From Nonomuraea dietziae (GTDB lineage: Bacteria; Actinomycetota; Actinomycetes; Streptosporangiales; Streptosporangiaceae): a DNA stretch of 64,000 nt. This document shows positions 16,981 through 25,514 of the stretch, in pieces. The notes beneath the pieces were generated by a model. That model searched no databases, was not told where the DNA came from, and saw only the letters and a list, made by a program, of their open reading frames with translations. The stretch is taken from the NCBI RefSeq assembly GCF_014195505.1, contig NZ_JACIBV010000001.1, forward strand, positions 8,742,001 through 8,806,000, read 5' to 3'. Numbering within the stretch: position 1 is the stretch's first letter; each line of letters starts with the position of its first letter. The translations under genes were made by a program, and so were the position numbers.

Positions 16981-17011
16981 GCCGCCCCCTCCCCTCGCCG
17001 GAGGGGGCGGC
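16981..17011 (+). terminator. Attenuator hairpin after the binding-protein gene
   Basis: Perfect 12-bp arms GCCGCCCCCTCC and GGAGGGGGCGGC around a 7-nt loop, between the binding protein and the first permease. Such a partial terminator or mRNA-stabilising hairpin is typical where a binding protein must outnumber its membrane partners. Confidence 0.7.
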
Positions 17012-17046
17012 TCTCCGCCCTTCGCCGTCCTACCTGGAGTCATCGC

Positions 17047-18039
17047 GTGCGACGCTATTTCGGCAGGAAGCTGCTCATATACGGACTGACGTTCTTCGCG
17101 GCGGTCACGATCAACTGGCTGATCCCCCGGCTCATGCCGGGTGACCCCGTCGCCTCGATGGTGTCGAGGGCCAACCTCGCCCAGCCCGAGGCGGTGGCGG
17201 CCATGCAGGCCTACTACACCGGCCTGTTCGGCCTGGACCTGCCCGCCTGGCAGCAGTACCTCAACTTCTGGGGCGCGCTGCTGCGCGGGGACCTCGGGAT
17301 CAGCATCTGGCTGTTCCCCACGCCCGTGGCCGACGTGATCACGCGCGCCGTGCCGTACACCCTGGGCCTGCTCGTGCCCGCCATCCTGCTGAGCTGGTGG
17401 GCAGGCAACAGGTTCGGCGCCTTCGCGGCCAGGCGCAGGCTGCTGGACAACACCGTGCTGCCCGTCGGATACATCCTGACGGCCACGCCGTACATGTGGC
17501 TGGCCATCCTGCTGGCCTGGGGGCTCGGCATCGTGGCAGGCGTCTTCCCCGTCGCGGGCGGCTACAGCTACGCGATGCGGCCCAACCTGTCGTGGGAGTT
17601 CGTCGGCAGCCTGGCCCTGCACTGGTTCCTGCCGTTCCTGTCGCTCTTCCTCGTCGCCTTCGGCGGCTGGGCCATCGGCATGCGCAACATGATCATCTAC
17701 GAGCTGGAGGCCGACTACTCCTCCTACCTGTCGGCGCTGGGCGCTCCCCAGCGGCTGATCCGCCGCTACGCCTTCAGGAACGCGGTGCTGCCGCAGATCA
17801 CAGGGCTGGCTCTGCAACTCGGCGTGCTCGTGGCGGGCGCGCTGGTCACCGAGGTCGTCTTCTCCTATCCGGGCCTCGGCAGCCTGATCCTCAAGGCCAT
17901 CCAGAACCAGGACTTCTTCCTGTTGCAGGGCGTCTTCCTGTTCATCGTGATCGGCGTGCTGGTCGCCAACTTCGTCATCGACATCGTCTACGTCCTGGTC
18001 GATCCGCGTACCAGGGCGGGGATGGGGGCTGAGGCATGA
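17047..18039 (+). CDS. ABC transporter permease (DppB/OppB type)
   Basis: First membrane subunit of the importer (330 aa), with six predicted helices. The N-terminus (GRKLLIYGLTFFAAVTINWLIPRLMPGDP) is the family hallmark, and the cytoplasmic coupling loop contains YSSYLSALGAPQRLIRRYAFRNAVLPQ (the EAA-type loop). The GTG start at 17047 follows the attenuator hairpin and a GGAG-like site. The stop overlaps the next permease by four bases. Confidence 0.88.
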   Translation: MRRYFGRKLLIYGLTFFAAVTINWLIPRLMPGDPVASMVSRANLAQPEAVAAMQAYYTGLFGLDLPAWQQYLNFWGALLRGDLGISIWLFPTPVADVITRAVPYTLGLLVPAILLSWWAGNRFGAFAARRRLLDNTVLPVGYILTATPYMWLAILLAWGLGIVAGVFPVAGGYSYAMRPNLSWEFVGSLALHWFLPFLSLFLVAFGGWAIGMRNMIIYELEADYSSYLSALGAPQRLIRRYAFRNAVLPQITGLALQLGVLVAGALVTEVVFSYPGLGSLILKAIQNQDFFLLQGVFLFIVIGVLVANFVIDIVYVLVDPRTRAGMGAEA

Positions 18040-18923
18040 GCGTCGTTCCCGACGAGAAGGCCGCCGTCGCCACCACGGGGGTGCGCGCCGAGGCGCTGCA
18101 CTTCGCGCTGCGCAACGGCAAGCTGCTGGCCGGCCTCACCGTCCTGGTGGTGCTGCTGGTCCTCGGGCTGTTCGGGCCGATGGTCGCCGCCGCCGACCCC
18201 AACGCCTACGTCGGGCCGCAGTTCGCCCCGCCGTCAGGTGAGCACTGGTTCGGCACCACGATCTTCGGACAGGACATCTTCACCCAGTTCATCCACGGCC
18301 TGCGGGCGACCTTCCTGGTCGGCCTGCTCGGCGGCGGCATCGCCGCGGTCATCGGCATGGCGATCGGGTTCACCGCCGGGTACAGAGGCGGCATCGTGGA
18401 CGAGATCCTCAACATGCTCACCAACATCGTCCTGGTGCTCCCCGCGCTGGCGGTGCTGCTGGTGATCAACGCCTACCTCGGCATCCGCAGCATCCCCGTG
18501 CAGGCTGTCTTCATCGGGCTCACCTCATGGCCGTGGGTGGCCAGGGCGATCAGGGCCCAGACGTTCTCGCTGCGCAGCCGCGAGTTCGTGGACCTGGCCA
18601 GGCTCAGCGGCGTGCGCCCCTGGCGGATCATGACCAGGGAGATCGCTCCCAACATGAGCTCCTACCTGTTCATGGCCTTCATCCTGCTGTTCGGCGGCTC
18701 CGTGCTGATCGGCGCCTCCCTCGACTTCATCGGCCTGGGCCCGACCGACTCGATCTCGCTGGGTCTGATGCTCAACAACGCCGCCCGCTACAACGCGCTG
18801 CACCTCGGCATGTGGTGGTGGTTCATCCCGCCCGGTCTCGGCATCACGGCCGTCGTCGGCTCGCTCTACGTGATGAACGTCGGACTCGACGAGGTGTTCA
18901 ACCCCAAGCTGAGGGAGATGTGA
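18036..18923 (+). CDS. ABC transporter permease (DppC/OppC type)
   Basis: Second membrane subunit (295 aa). After a cytoplasmic N-terminus and first helix it shows the periplasmic HWFGTTIFGQDIFTQFIHGLR element typical of OppC-like proteins, then five helices and the coupling loop FVDLARLSGVRPWRIMTREIAPNM. It starts at an ATG overlapping the preceding stop (ATGA) and is followed one base later by the ATPase gene. Confidence 0.88.
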   Translation: MSVVPDEKAAVATTGVRAEALHFALRNGKLLAGLTVLVVLLVLGLFGPMVAAADPNAYVGPQFAPPSGEHWFGTTIFGQDIFTQFIHGLRATFLVGLLGGGIAAVIGMAIGFTAGYRGGIVDEILNMLTNIVLVLPALAVLLVINAYLGIRSIPVQAVFIGLTSWPWVARAIRAQTFSLRSREFVDLARLSGVRPWRIMTREIAPNMSSYLFMAFILLFGGSVLIGASLDFIGLGPTDSISLGLMLNNAARYNALHLGMWWWFIPPGLGITAVVGSLYVMNVGLDEVFNPKLREM

Positions 18924-18924
18924 C

Positions 18925-19869
18925 ATGACCTTGAAGGTGGAGGACCTCAGGGTCTACTACCGGACGCTCAAGGGGGACGTGAAGGCCCTCGACGGCGTCA
19001 CCTTCTCCCTGGCCGACGGGGAGATCATGGGTTTGGCCGGCGAGTCAGGCTCGGGCAAGTCGACGCTCGGCAAAAGCCTCATCAGGCTCGACGGCAGGAT
19101 GCGCCACATCGGCGGCTCCGCCGAGCTCGACGGCAAGGACCTGCCGGTCGGCGACACCCACGCCATGAACCCCTTCAGGTTCCACGAGGTGTCGCTCATC
19201 CCGCAGTACGCCATGAGCGCCATGAACCCGACGAGGAAGATCGGCCGGATGGTCGACGAACTGCTCAGGTCGAGGGGCGTGGCGCCCATGCGGCAGGAGC
19301 TCGAACGGCGCGTCGGGCTGGTCGGCCTCTCCGCCGACGTGCTCGACCGCTACCCGATCGAGCTGTCGGGCGGGATGAAGCAGCGCATGGTGATGGTCAT
19401 CTCCACGCTGCTCAACCCCTCGCTGCTGATCGCCGACGAGGTCACCTCGGCCCTCGACGTCTCCTCGCAGAAGGCCGTGGCCAAGACGCTCCTGGAGTTC
19501 AGGGACCGCGACCTCGTCAAGAGCATGATCGTGGTCACCCACGACATCTCACTCGTCTACCAGATCGCCGACACGATCATGGTGATGTACGCGGGCAAGC
19601 TGGCGGAGAAGGCGACCGCCGACGTCATCGTCTCCGCGCCGCGCCACCCCTACACCCAGGCGCTGATCTCCTCGCTGCCAGAGGTCGGCGTCCGCTACGA
19701 GGAGCGCAGGCTCCAGGGCATCCCAGGACGCCCGCCCTCACTGCTCGACCCGCCGAAGGGCTGCAGGTTCAGGAGCCGCTGCCCGCTGGCCTTCGAGCGC
19801 TGCGCGGAGGAGCCGCCCTTCGCCGAGGTCGCGCCCGGACACTCCGTCGCCTGCTGGAAGGCCGTGTGA
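18925..19869 (+). CDS. ABC transporter ATP-binding protein (OppD/DppD type)
   Basis: Cytoplasmic ATPase of 314 aa. Walker A GESGSGKST (about residues 38-46), signature LSGGMKQRMVMVI, Walker B LLIADEVTSALD and switch His in VTHD are all present. The C-terminal oligopeptide-transporter extension PPSLLDPPKGCRFRSRCPLAFERC carries the conserved cysteines of this subgroup. It pairs with the next gene to form a heterodimeric motor. Confidence 0.9.
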   Translation: MTLKVEDLRVYYRTLKGDVKALDGVTFSLADGEIMGLAGESGSGKSTLGKSLIRLDGRMRHIGGSAELDGKDLPVGDTHAMNPFRFHEVSLIPQYAMSAMNPTRKIGRMVDELLRSRGVAPMRQELERRVGLVGLSADVLDRYPIELSGGMKQRMVMVISTLLNPSLLIADEVTSALDVSSQKAVAKTLLEFRDRDLVKSMIVVTHDISLVYQIADTIMVMYAGKLAEKATADVIVSAPRHPYTQALISSLPEVGVRYEERRLQGIPGRPPSLLDPPKGCRFRSRCPLAFERCAEEPPFAEVAPGHSVACWKAV

Positions 19870-20792
19870 TGCTGAGACTGGACAGGGTCTCCAAGACCTT
19901 CAGGACGGGCTCGTTCGGCGGGCGGGAGCTGCACGCCGTACGGGAGGTGGGCTTCGAGGTCGCGCAGGGCGAGGTCGTCTCCCTGATCGGGGAGAGCGGC
20001 AGCGGCAAGACCACGCTGGGCAGGATGATCCTGCGCCTGGCCGCGGTCTCGGAGGGCTCCATCACCCTGGACGGCGTCGACATCGCCAGGCAGAAGGACT
20101 ACTACAGGTCGGTGCAGGGCGTCTTCCAGGACCCCTTCAGCTCCTACAACCCCATCTTCAAGGCCGACAGGGTGCTGGAGATGATCAGACAGAGGTTCTT
20201 CCCCAGCATGGGCGCGGCCGACTGGCGCGCCAGGGTGGAGAGCTCGCTCGCGGCGGTACGGCTGGACCCCGGCGGCGTCCTCGGCAAGTACCCCCACCAG
20301 CTCAGCGGAGGGCAGCTGCAACGCCTGCTGATCGCCCGCGCCCTGCTGCTCGACATCAGGATGCTGGTCGCCGACGAGATCATCAGCATGCTGGACGCCT
20401 CGACCAGGATCGACGTGCTCAACCTGCTCGGCGAGCTCAAGGGGAGAGGGCTCGGCATCCTGTTCATCACCCACGACCTGTCGCTGGGCAACTACGTCAG
20501 CGAGAAGACCGTCGTGCTGCGCAGCGGCAGGGTCGTCGAGATGGGCAGGACCGAGCTGGTCTTCGGCAACCCCCTGCACCCCTACACCAGGAACCTGCTG
20601 GGCTCGGTCCCGCGGCTGCACCGCAGGTGGTCGGAGGAGGAGGACGCGCCCGAGGAGGAGGCGACCTGCTTCTACCACGGCGCCGCGGGGCGCGACGCCA
20701 CGTGGCCCGGCCTCGTGGAGGCCGAGCCAGGCCACTTCGTCGGCTGCGCCACCTCGGGCACGTGCGCGCCCGCCCTGGAGCTGGTGCGCTGA
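19869..20792 (+). CDS. ABC transporter ATP-binding protein (OppF/DppF type)
   Basis: Second ATPase of the importer (308 aa), with Walker A GESGSGKTT, signature LSGGQLQRLLIAR and Walker B MLVADEIISMLDAS. It ends with the shortened cysteine-containing tail ATCFYHGAAGRDATWPGLVEAEPGHFVGC. I prefer the ATG at 19869, which shares one base with the preceding TGA; a GTG three bases earlier is an alternative. It closes the five-gene importer operon, only 16 bases from the end of the converging dehydrogenase operon, with no terminator visible between them. Confidence 0.88.
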   Translation: MLRLDRVSKTFRTGSFGGRELHAVREVGFEVAQGEVVSLIGESGSGKTTLGRMILRLAAVSEGSITLDGVDIARQKDYYRSVQGVFQDPFSSYNPIFKADRVLEMIRQRFFPSMGAADWRARVESSLAAVRLDPGGVLGKYPHQLSGGQLQRLLIARALLLDIRMLVADEIISMLDASTRIDVLNLLGELKGRGLGILFITHDLSLGNYVSEKTVVLRSGRVVEMGRTELVFGNPLHPYTRNLLGSVPRLHRRWSEEEDAPEEEATCFYHGAAGRDATWPGLVEAEPGHFVGCATSGTCAPALELVR

Positions 20793-20808
20793 CAAGGAGC
20801 CGTCGCGG

Positions 20809-21948
20809 TCAGGCGAGCTGCTCGGGTGAGCGAAGGAGCTCCCTGGCCGCGACGAGGAAAGCCACCGCGTCGCGGCCGTTGAGCACCCTGTGGTCGTAGG
20901 CGACGCCCAGGTTCACCACCTGCCTGGCTACGGGCGCTCCTTCGCCGTCGAGCTCGAGCTCGGTCCTGACGGCCGGCAGCGACAGGGCGCTGGTGTGGCC
21001 GGGGAAGACCACGGGCACGGCGAACGCGACGCCCGGATCGGTGTGCAGCGTCACCACCGTCGAGGGGTCGCGCAGGTCGCGCTCCCTGAAGCCGTCGCCC
21101 ATCGAGGCCCTGCGGAACTCCATGAGATCCTTCGACACCTCGGCCAGCGACCTGGTGCCCGCGTCGCGTACGACGGGGACGGCCAGGCCCTTGCCCGTGT
21201 CGAAGGTGACGCCCACGTGGGCGGCGGGGGCCAGGCGCACGACGCCGTCCGGCTCGGCTTCCGCGAAGAACAGCGGGAACCTGTCGCGCAGCAGCCCTGC
21301 GGCTCTGACGAGCAGCTCGGGAAGGCCGACCAGCGTGCGGTACGACCTGGTCGCCGTCCTCGCCATGGCGAGCGCGGCGTCCACCTCGACGGTCAGCGCG
21401 GTGAAGGCGGCGGGCACCGTCCTGTGCGACTCGGCCACCAACTCGGCGGTGCGCCGCTGCGCCCTTCCGAGGGTCACTCTCTCGTGCTGCGGGTACGGCG
21501 GCGCGGGAGGCTCCGGAGTCTGCGGCCCGGCGGCCAGCCGCTCGATGTCGGCCCTGCGGACCAGCCGGACGCCGAGGGCGCGCACCCTCTCCTCCGACAC
21601 GCCCGCCGAGGCCATGAGCGCCCGCGCGGGCTCGGTGATGACGACCCCGTCATCCTGTGGCCGGTGGCCGGGCGCGACGTCCTGGCGAGAATCTTCCAGA
21701 CCGACGAGGGGTTCGGAGCCGGGCAGCAGGTGGGCCACCGTCTGGCCCGGCTCGATCTCGGCCCCCTCGGGAAGCAGGCGTCGCACCACCCCTTCCCCCT
21801 CGGCCGCGATCTCCTCGGTCGCCTTGGAGGTCTCCACCACCACGAGCGGATCGCCCTCCGCGACCCGCGCCCCCTCCTCGGCCACCCACTCCACCACGAC
21901 GTAGTGGGTGTCGTTGCTGTTCAGCCTCGGGACCCTGACCTCGATCAC
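20809..21948 (-). CDS. 2-oxoacid dehydrogenase E2 (dihydrolipoamide acyltransferase)
   Basis: Acyltransferase core component of a 2-oxoacid or acetoin dehydrogenase complex (379 aa). An N-terminal lipoyl domain carries the lipoylation site VVVETSKATEE (Lys near residue 42). A short E3-binding-like segment follows (TEPARALMASAGVSEERVRALGVRLVRRADIERL). The C-terminal catalytic domain ends with YDHRVLNGRDAVAFL, a slightly altered form of the usual DHRxxDG active site. The GTG start overlaps the E1beta stop (GTGA). No E3 gene lies nearby, so a housekeeping lipoamide dehydrogenase probably serves. The substrate (acetoin, pyruvate or branched-chain acids) is not resolved. Confidence 0.86.
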   Translation of the reverse strand: MIEVRVPRLNSNDTHYVVVEWVAEEGARVAEGDPLVVVETSKATEEIAAEGEGVVRRLLPEGAEIEPGQTVAHLLPGSEPLVGLEDSRQDVAPGHRPQDDGVVITEPARALMASAGVSEERVRALGVRLVRRADIERLAAGPQTPEPPAPPYPQHERVTLGRAQRRTAELVAESHRTVPAAFTALTVEVDAALAMARTATRSYRTLVGLPELLVRAAGLLRDRFPLFFAEAEPDGVVRLAPAAHVGVTFDTGKGLAVPVVRDAGTRSLAEVSKDLMEFRRASMGDGFRERDLRDPSTVVTLHTDPGVAFAVPVVFPGHTSALSLPAVRTELELDGEGAPVARQVVNLGVAYDHRVLNGRDAVAFLVAARELLRSPEQLA

Positions 21949-22949
21949 GAGAGGGCCCCGAGCACGGCCGAGCGGATCGTGCTGTCCTGCACCATGATCT
22001 CCCGTTCCAGGTGAAGCGCCGTGGGAAGGATGCTGTCGGCCGCGTTGACCAGGCCGATCGGCTGCCGAAGGGTCGGCCAGAGCGGGCCGTACAGCCGCCT
22101 GGCGACCTCGGCGCTCCAGGTGCCGCCCTCGCTGCCGTCGTCGGCCACGCAGACGTGTCCTGCCGCCGACAGCCTCTCGAGCACCGCCTCCTCCAGCGCG
22201 AGCGGGTACAGCGTGGCCGGGACCAGCAGCTCGCAGGCCACCTCGTCGTTCAGCAGCAGCTCGCGCATGGCCGAGAGCGCCCTGTGCGCCATGCCCCCGG
22301 GCGTGACCAGCACGCAGTCGGGGGCGCCCACCTCCGTCAGGAACACCCGCGCCCATCCGGGCCGCTCGCCGAGCAGTTCGAAGCGGAAGAGGTCGTCGAC
22401 GACGCCGTTCTCGAACGCCTGGCGGGTGTAGAGGATCTTGTCCTCGAACAGCACGGACGGCTCGCCCGTCGACAGCAGATGGGTGAGCAGCACACCGGGG
22501 TCGTGGAAGGGGGACAGCTCGTGGACGCCGAGCCCGGGCACGCCGATGAGGTGCTTCTGGGGGCTCTGGCTGTGCGTGGGCCCGTAGCCCCTTCCGCCTC
22601 CCGAAGGGCAGCGGACGACCAGGGGCATGGGCACGCGCCTGCCGTACATTGTGGTGGACTTCGCCGCGAAGTTGACCAGCTGGTCGAAGGCCAGCGTGAC
22701 GAAGTCGGCGAACATGATCTCGACGATCGCCTTGTCGCCCGCCAGCGCCAGCCCCGCGCCGACGCCGACGATGGCGCTCTCGCTGAGCGGGGTCGAGCGG
22801 ACCCGGTCGCCGAACGCCGTGGACAGCCCCTTGGTGATCTTGAAGGCTCCGCCGTACGGGTCGGAGAGATCCTCGCCCAGGAGGTGCACGCTCGGGTCGG
22901 ACTTCAGCAGCTCGTGCAGGGCGAGGTTGAGCTGCTCGGCGACCCTCAC
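21945..22949 (-). CDS. 2-oxoacid dehydrogenase E1 component, beta subunit
   Basis: Beta subunit of the thiamine-diphosphate-dependent E1 enzyme (334 aa), the normal length for the separate-beta, acetoin or branched-chain type. Typical motifs include LGEDLSDPYGGAFKITKGL, PLSESAIVGVGAGLAL, RCPSGGGRGYGPTHSQ and a C-terminal transketolase domain. It starts with GTG overlapping the E1alpha stop and ends overlapping E2, so the three genes are tightly coupled and presumably share the CebR-type promoter at about 23.9 kb. Confidence 0.88.
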   Translation of the reverse strand: MRVAEQLNLALHELLKSDPSVHLLGEDLSDPYGGAFKITKGLSTAFGDRVRSTPLSESAIVGVGAGLALAGDKAIVEIMFADFVTLAFDQLVNFAAKSTTMYGRRVPMPLVVRCPSGGGRGYGPTHSQSPQKHLIGVPGLGVHELSPFHDPGVLLTHLLSTGEPSVLFEDKILYTRQAFENGVVDDLFRFELLGERPGWARVFLTEVGAPDCVLVTPGGMAHRALSAMRELLLNDEVACELLVPATLYPLALEEAVLERLSAAGHVCVADDGSEGGTWSAEVARRLYGPLWPTLRQPIGLVNAADSILPTALHLEREIMVQDSTIRSAVLGALS

Positions 22950-23843
22950 GCCCTGTCCCAGACCGACGGCGGCCTGGCCGCGACCTCGTCGGCGAGCCGT
23001 TCGACCCGCTCGCGCTGGGCGAGGTCGACGCGGAGGAAGCGCTCGGGGTCCGCCCGCCGGTAGCTGGTGTACCAGTCGGCTTCGCGCGCGCGGAGGAGGT
23101 CGGATTCAGGACGGGAGTCGTCGCCCTTGCTGTGGGGGCCCAGCCGGTGCGTGGCGAACTCCACGACGAGCGGCCCTGCCGCGCTCGCGGACCGCGGCGA
23201 CGGCGGGGCGCAGCGCGTTCCTGATCGCGGCGACGTCGGTGGAGTCGATGGGGAGATGGTCGACGTCGAAGGCGGCCGCCCTCGCCGCGACGGAGCCGGC
23301 GAGCTGGAGGCGGGTCGGCGTGGACTGGGCGATGCCGTTGTTCTCCACGACGAGCAGGAGGGGGACCTGCCAGAGGCTCGCGAGGTTCAGCGCCTCGTAG
23401 ACCGAGCCCTCGCCCCAGGTGCCGTCGCCGACGTAGACGCATGTGAGCGTGCCGGTCCCGGCCATGCGCAGGGCCACGCCGACGGCCACGGGCAGGCTCT
23501 CGCCCTGGACGCCCGTCGACAGGAAGCGGCGGTGGTAGATGTGCTGGCTGCCGCCGACGCCGCCGCAGAGCGCGCCCTCGCGGCCCATGATCTCGGCCAG
23601 CAGGCCGTGGGGGTCGAGGTGGCGGGCCAGGAAGTGCCCGTGGCCTCGGTGGTTGCTGAACACGAAGTCGTCGGGACGCAGCAGGGGAGAGAGGGCGACG
23701 GGAATGTGCTCCTGGCCGAGGCACGTGTGGGTGGTGCCGTGCAACAGGCCGCGCTCGAAGAGGCGGAGCAGGGCGAGCTCGAAGTGCCTGATGAGCAGCA
23801 GCCTTTCGAGGTCGTCGTCCTCGATGGTGGCCGGCGGACTCAT
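22946..23843 (-). pseudogene. 2-oxoacid dehydrogenase E1 alpha subunit, apparent frameshift
   Basis: Alpha subunit of E1, which binds thiamine diphosphate (motif GDGTWGEGSVYEALNLA ... ENNG is visible). Reading from ATG 23843, the frame is good to about base 23180 (ending AIRNALRPAVAAVRERGRAA). The expected continuation VEFATHRLGPHSKGDD and the conserved C-terminus (to 22946) lie in a different frame. One extra base or two missing bases at 23165-23195, in a GC-rich run, would restore a protein of about 298 residues. It is either a recent inactivation or a sequencing error; the intact partners downstream favour an error. The ATG is preceded by GAGGAGG about 13 bases upstream. Confidence 0.8.
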
Positions 23844-23876
23844 GTGATCACCTGTCCTCCTCGGAGGGTACGGCCT

Positions 23877-23890
23877 TGGGAGCGCTCCCA
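23877..23890. promoter_or_regulatory. CebR-type operator of the dehydrogenase operon
   Basis: Perfect TGGGAGCGCTCCCA palindrome, 34 bases upstream of the E1alpha start and directly after the predicted -10 element, so a bound repressor would cover the transcription start. Confidence 0.85.
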
Positions 23891-23892
23891 AA

Positions 23893-23921
23893 CGGTAAGA
23901 GCCACCGGCACGGCGCGTCAA
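23893..23921 (-). promoter_or_regulatory. Predicted promoter of the dehydrogenase operon
   Basis: On the minus strand, TTGACG (23916-23921), a 17-bp spacer and TTACCG (23893-23898). The CebR-type box follows two bases later. The layout matches the promoters before cebE and the NRPS cluster. Confidence 0.6.
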
Positions 23922-23935
23922 GGAGGCCGGAGACT

Positions 23936-23965
23936 CCGGGCCGGGATCGGCATCCCCCGGCCCGG
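23936..23965 (-). terminator. Hairpin terminator after the aldose 1-epimerase gene
   Basis: Perfect 10-bp arms CCGGGCCGGG and CCCGGCCCGG around a 10-nt loop, 11-40 bases beyond the epimerase stop. It separates the epimerase from the dehydrogenase operon on the same strand. Confidence 0.75.
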
Positions 23966-23975
23966 TCTGCGAGAG

Positions 23976-24998
23976 CTAGAGGGCCGCGATGGTCCAGGAG
24001 GCCTCGTGCTTGTCGCCAGGGGACAGCACCACCAGGTCGGTCCTCGAATTGAACGCGTCGGGCGGACAGGTCATCGGCTCCACGGCCAGCCCGGCGTGGC
24101 CGAGGCCCGTGCCCGTGCACACCTGGACCCATGGGAGCTCCGCCGCCTGCCAGCTCATCTCCACCCCGCCGCCCGGCCCGCGCACCCGCACCCGCACGAG
24201 CCCGTCCAGGCCGTCCGTCCGTCCGGCGTCCGCCGCACTCTCACCGTGAAGCCCCGCAGCCTCGTGCCCCGTGGAGCTCGCGCGCCCTGGGTCATGGGCG
24301 CCCTCTGATCCCGACCCTCGGCTCCCCGCTTCCAGGTCTCCATGTGCCAGGGCGGTGAACGCGTGGTCGATGGCCGTGTCGCCGATCACCCGGGGCGTCC
24401 TGAAGTCGTACGGCGTGGACGCGACGTCCTCCAGCGCGACCGGGAGCAGCGCCTCGTCCACCATCGCCACGAGGGAGGCGGGCAGGTGCAGTTCGTAGGA
24501 CGCGACGTCGTCGCCTGCCAGCAGCCACGGATGCGGACCGCACCCGTAGGGGGCGGGCCTGTCACCCACGTTCTGGACGGTCAGCGTGGTGGTCAGTCCG
24601 TCGCCGTCGAGCCGGTGCACGACCTGGAACGACAGGGCGAACGGGTATCCAGGCGACGGCGCGAGGTCGAGGGTCAGCCTGGCGAAGCCGTGCTCGTCCT
24701 CAACGGTGAACAGCTCGGCGACGCTCCAGCGGGCCTCGGCGACCAGCCCGTGGAGGGCGTGACCCCTGTCGGGCTCGTTGACGGGCAACCGGTGGACGTC
24801 GCCGTCGAAGGCGTAGCCGGCGCCGCCGACCCTGTTCGGCCATGGGGCCAGCAGGGCGCCGCTGTAGTAGGGGATGGGACCTTCGGCCGGCCAGCCGGTG
24901 ATCAGGTCGCGGTCGCCGTGACGCAGCATCCGTACGGCCGCGCCGCACTCGGCGACGGCCGCCGTGTAGCCGCCGCCGTGAAGGAGGAGGTCGGTCAA
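23976..24998 (-). CDS. Aldose 1-epimerase family protein
   Basis: Galactose-mutarotase-fold protein of 340 aa that interconverts alpha and beta anomers of sugars. Recognisable elements are PWPNRVGGAGYAFDG, the catalytic histidines in HALHGLV and YGCGPHPWLL, and the late AVEPMTCPPDAFN segment with the catalytic Glu. A low-complexity insert of about 45 residues (Gly/Ser/Asp/Ala-rich, around residues 220-265) interrupts the fold and is unlike the rest. I chose the TTG at 24998 because AAAGGA lies six bases upstream; a GTG at 25013 is an alternative. Sugar anomerisation fits the neighbouring cello-oligosaccharide functions. Confidence 0.85.
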   Translation of the reverse strand: MTDLLLHGGGYTAAVAECGAAVRMLRHGDRDLITGWPAEGPIPYYSGALLAPWPNRVGGAGYAFDGDVHRLPVNEPDRGHALHGLVAEARWSVAELFTVEDEHGFARLTLDLAPSPGYPFALSFQVVHRLDGDGLTTTLTVQNVGDRPAPYGCGPHPWLLAGDDVASYELHLPASLVAMVDEALLPVALEDVASTPYDFRTPRVIGDTAIDHAFTALAHGDLEAGSRGSGSEGAHDPGRASSTGHEAAGLHGESAADAGRTDGLDGLVRVRVRGPGGGVEMSWQAAELPWVQVCTGTGLGHAGLAVEPMTCPPDAFNSRTDLVVLSPGDKHEASWTIAAL

Positions 24999-25420
24999 GG
25001 GAGGTCCTTTCACGGGGCGAACCTGGAGCGGCTCGAACGGGTCAGCGGGGGTGGGGCGATCGAGGGGATGGCGCGGCTCTTTGGGGGCCGGGGATGAGAC
25101 CGCCGATCGGGCGGACCGGGGGAGGGGGTGGACGGGGTTTTTTCCTTGGGCGACCTGAGCGACCCAGGGCCTTACTGGAGGTCGGAGCGGCACAGGTTGC
25201 ACGGCGGAGGGGCGGCCGGCGGGAGTCCTCATCGGGGGGTTGGGCTGCCGGCCTGGGCGTCGATCGGGGGCAGGGAGGACGGGCGGAAGGATATCGCCTG
25301 GCGCATATCACCAGACACGAGCCCGCAGCCGGCGACCTCAGGACCATCCCAGCGAAGAGGACCGAAACGCGCCACTCCGATCACCCCTTGGACTGCACCA
25401 GACAACTCACCGTCCCCTCC

Positions 25421-25486
25421 GGACCACCCCTCCGGCCGACGCCGGACAAGACGGGACCACCCCTCCGGCCGACGCCGGACAAGACG
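25421..25486. repeat. 33-bp tandem repeat, two copies
   Basis: Two head-to-tail copies, period 33, the core reading TCCGGCCGACGCCGGACAAG. It leads directly into the longer palindromic repeats. Confidence 0.8.
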
Positions 25487-25514
25487 GGACCGCCTATCCG
25501 GCGACGCCGGACGC

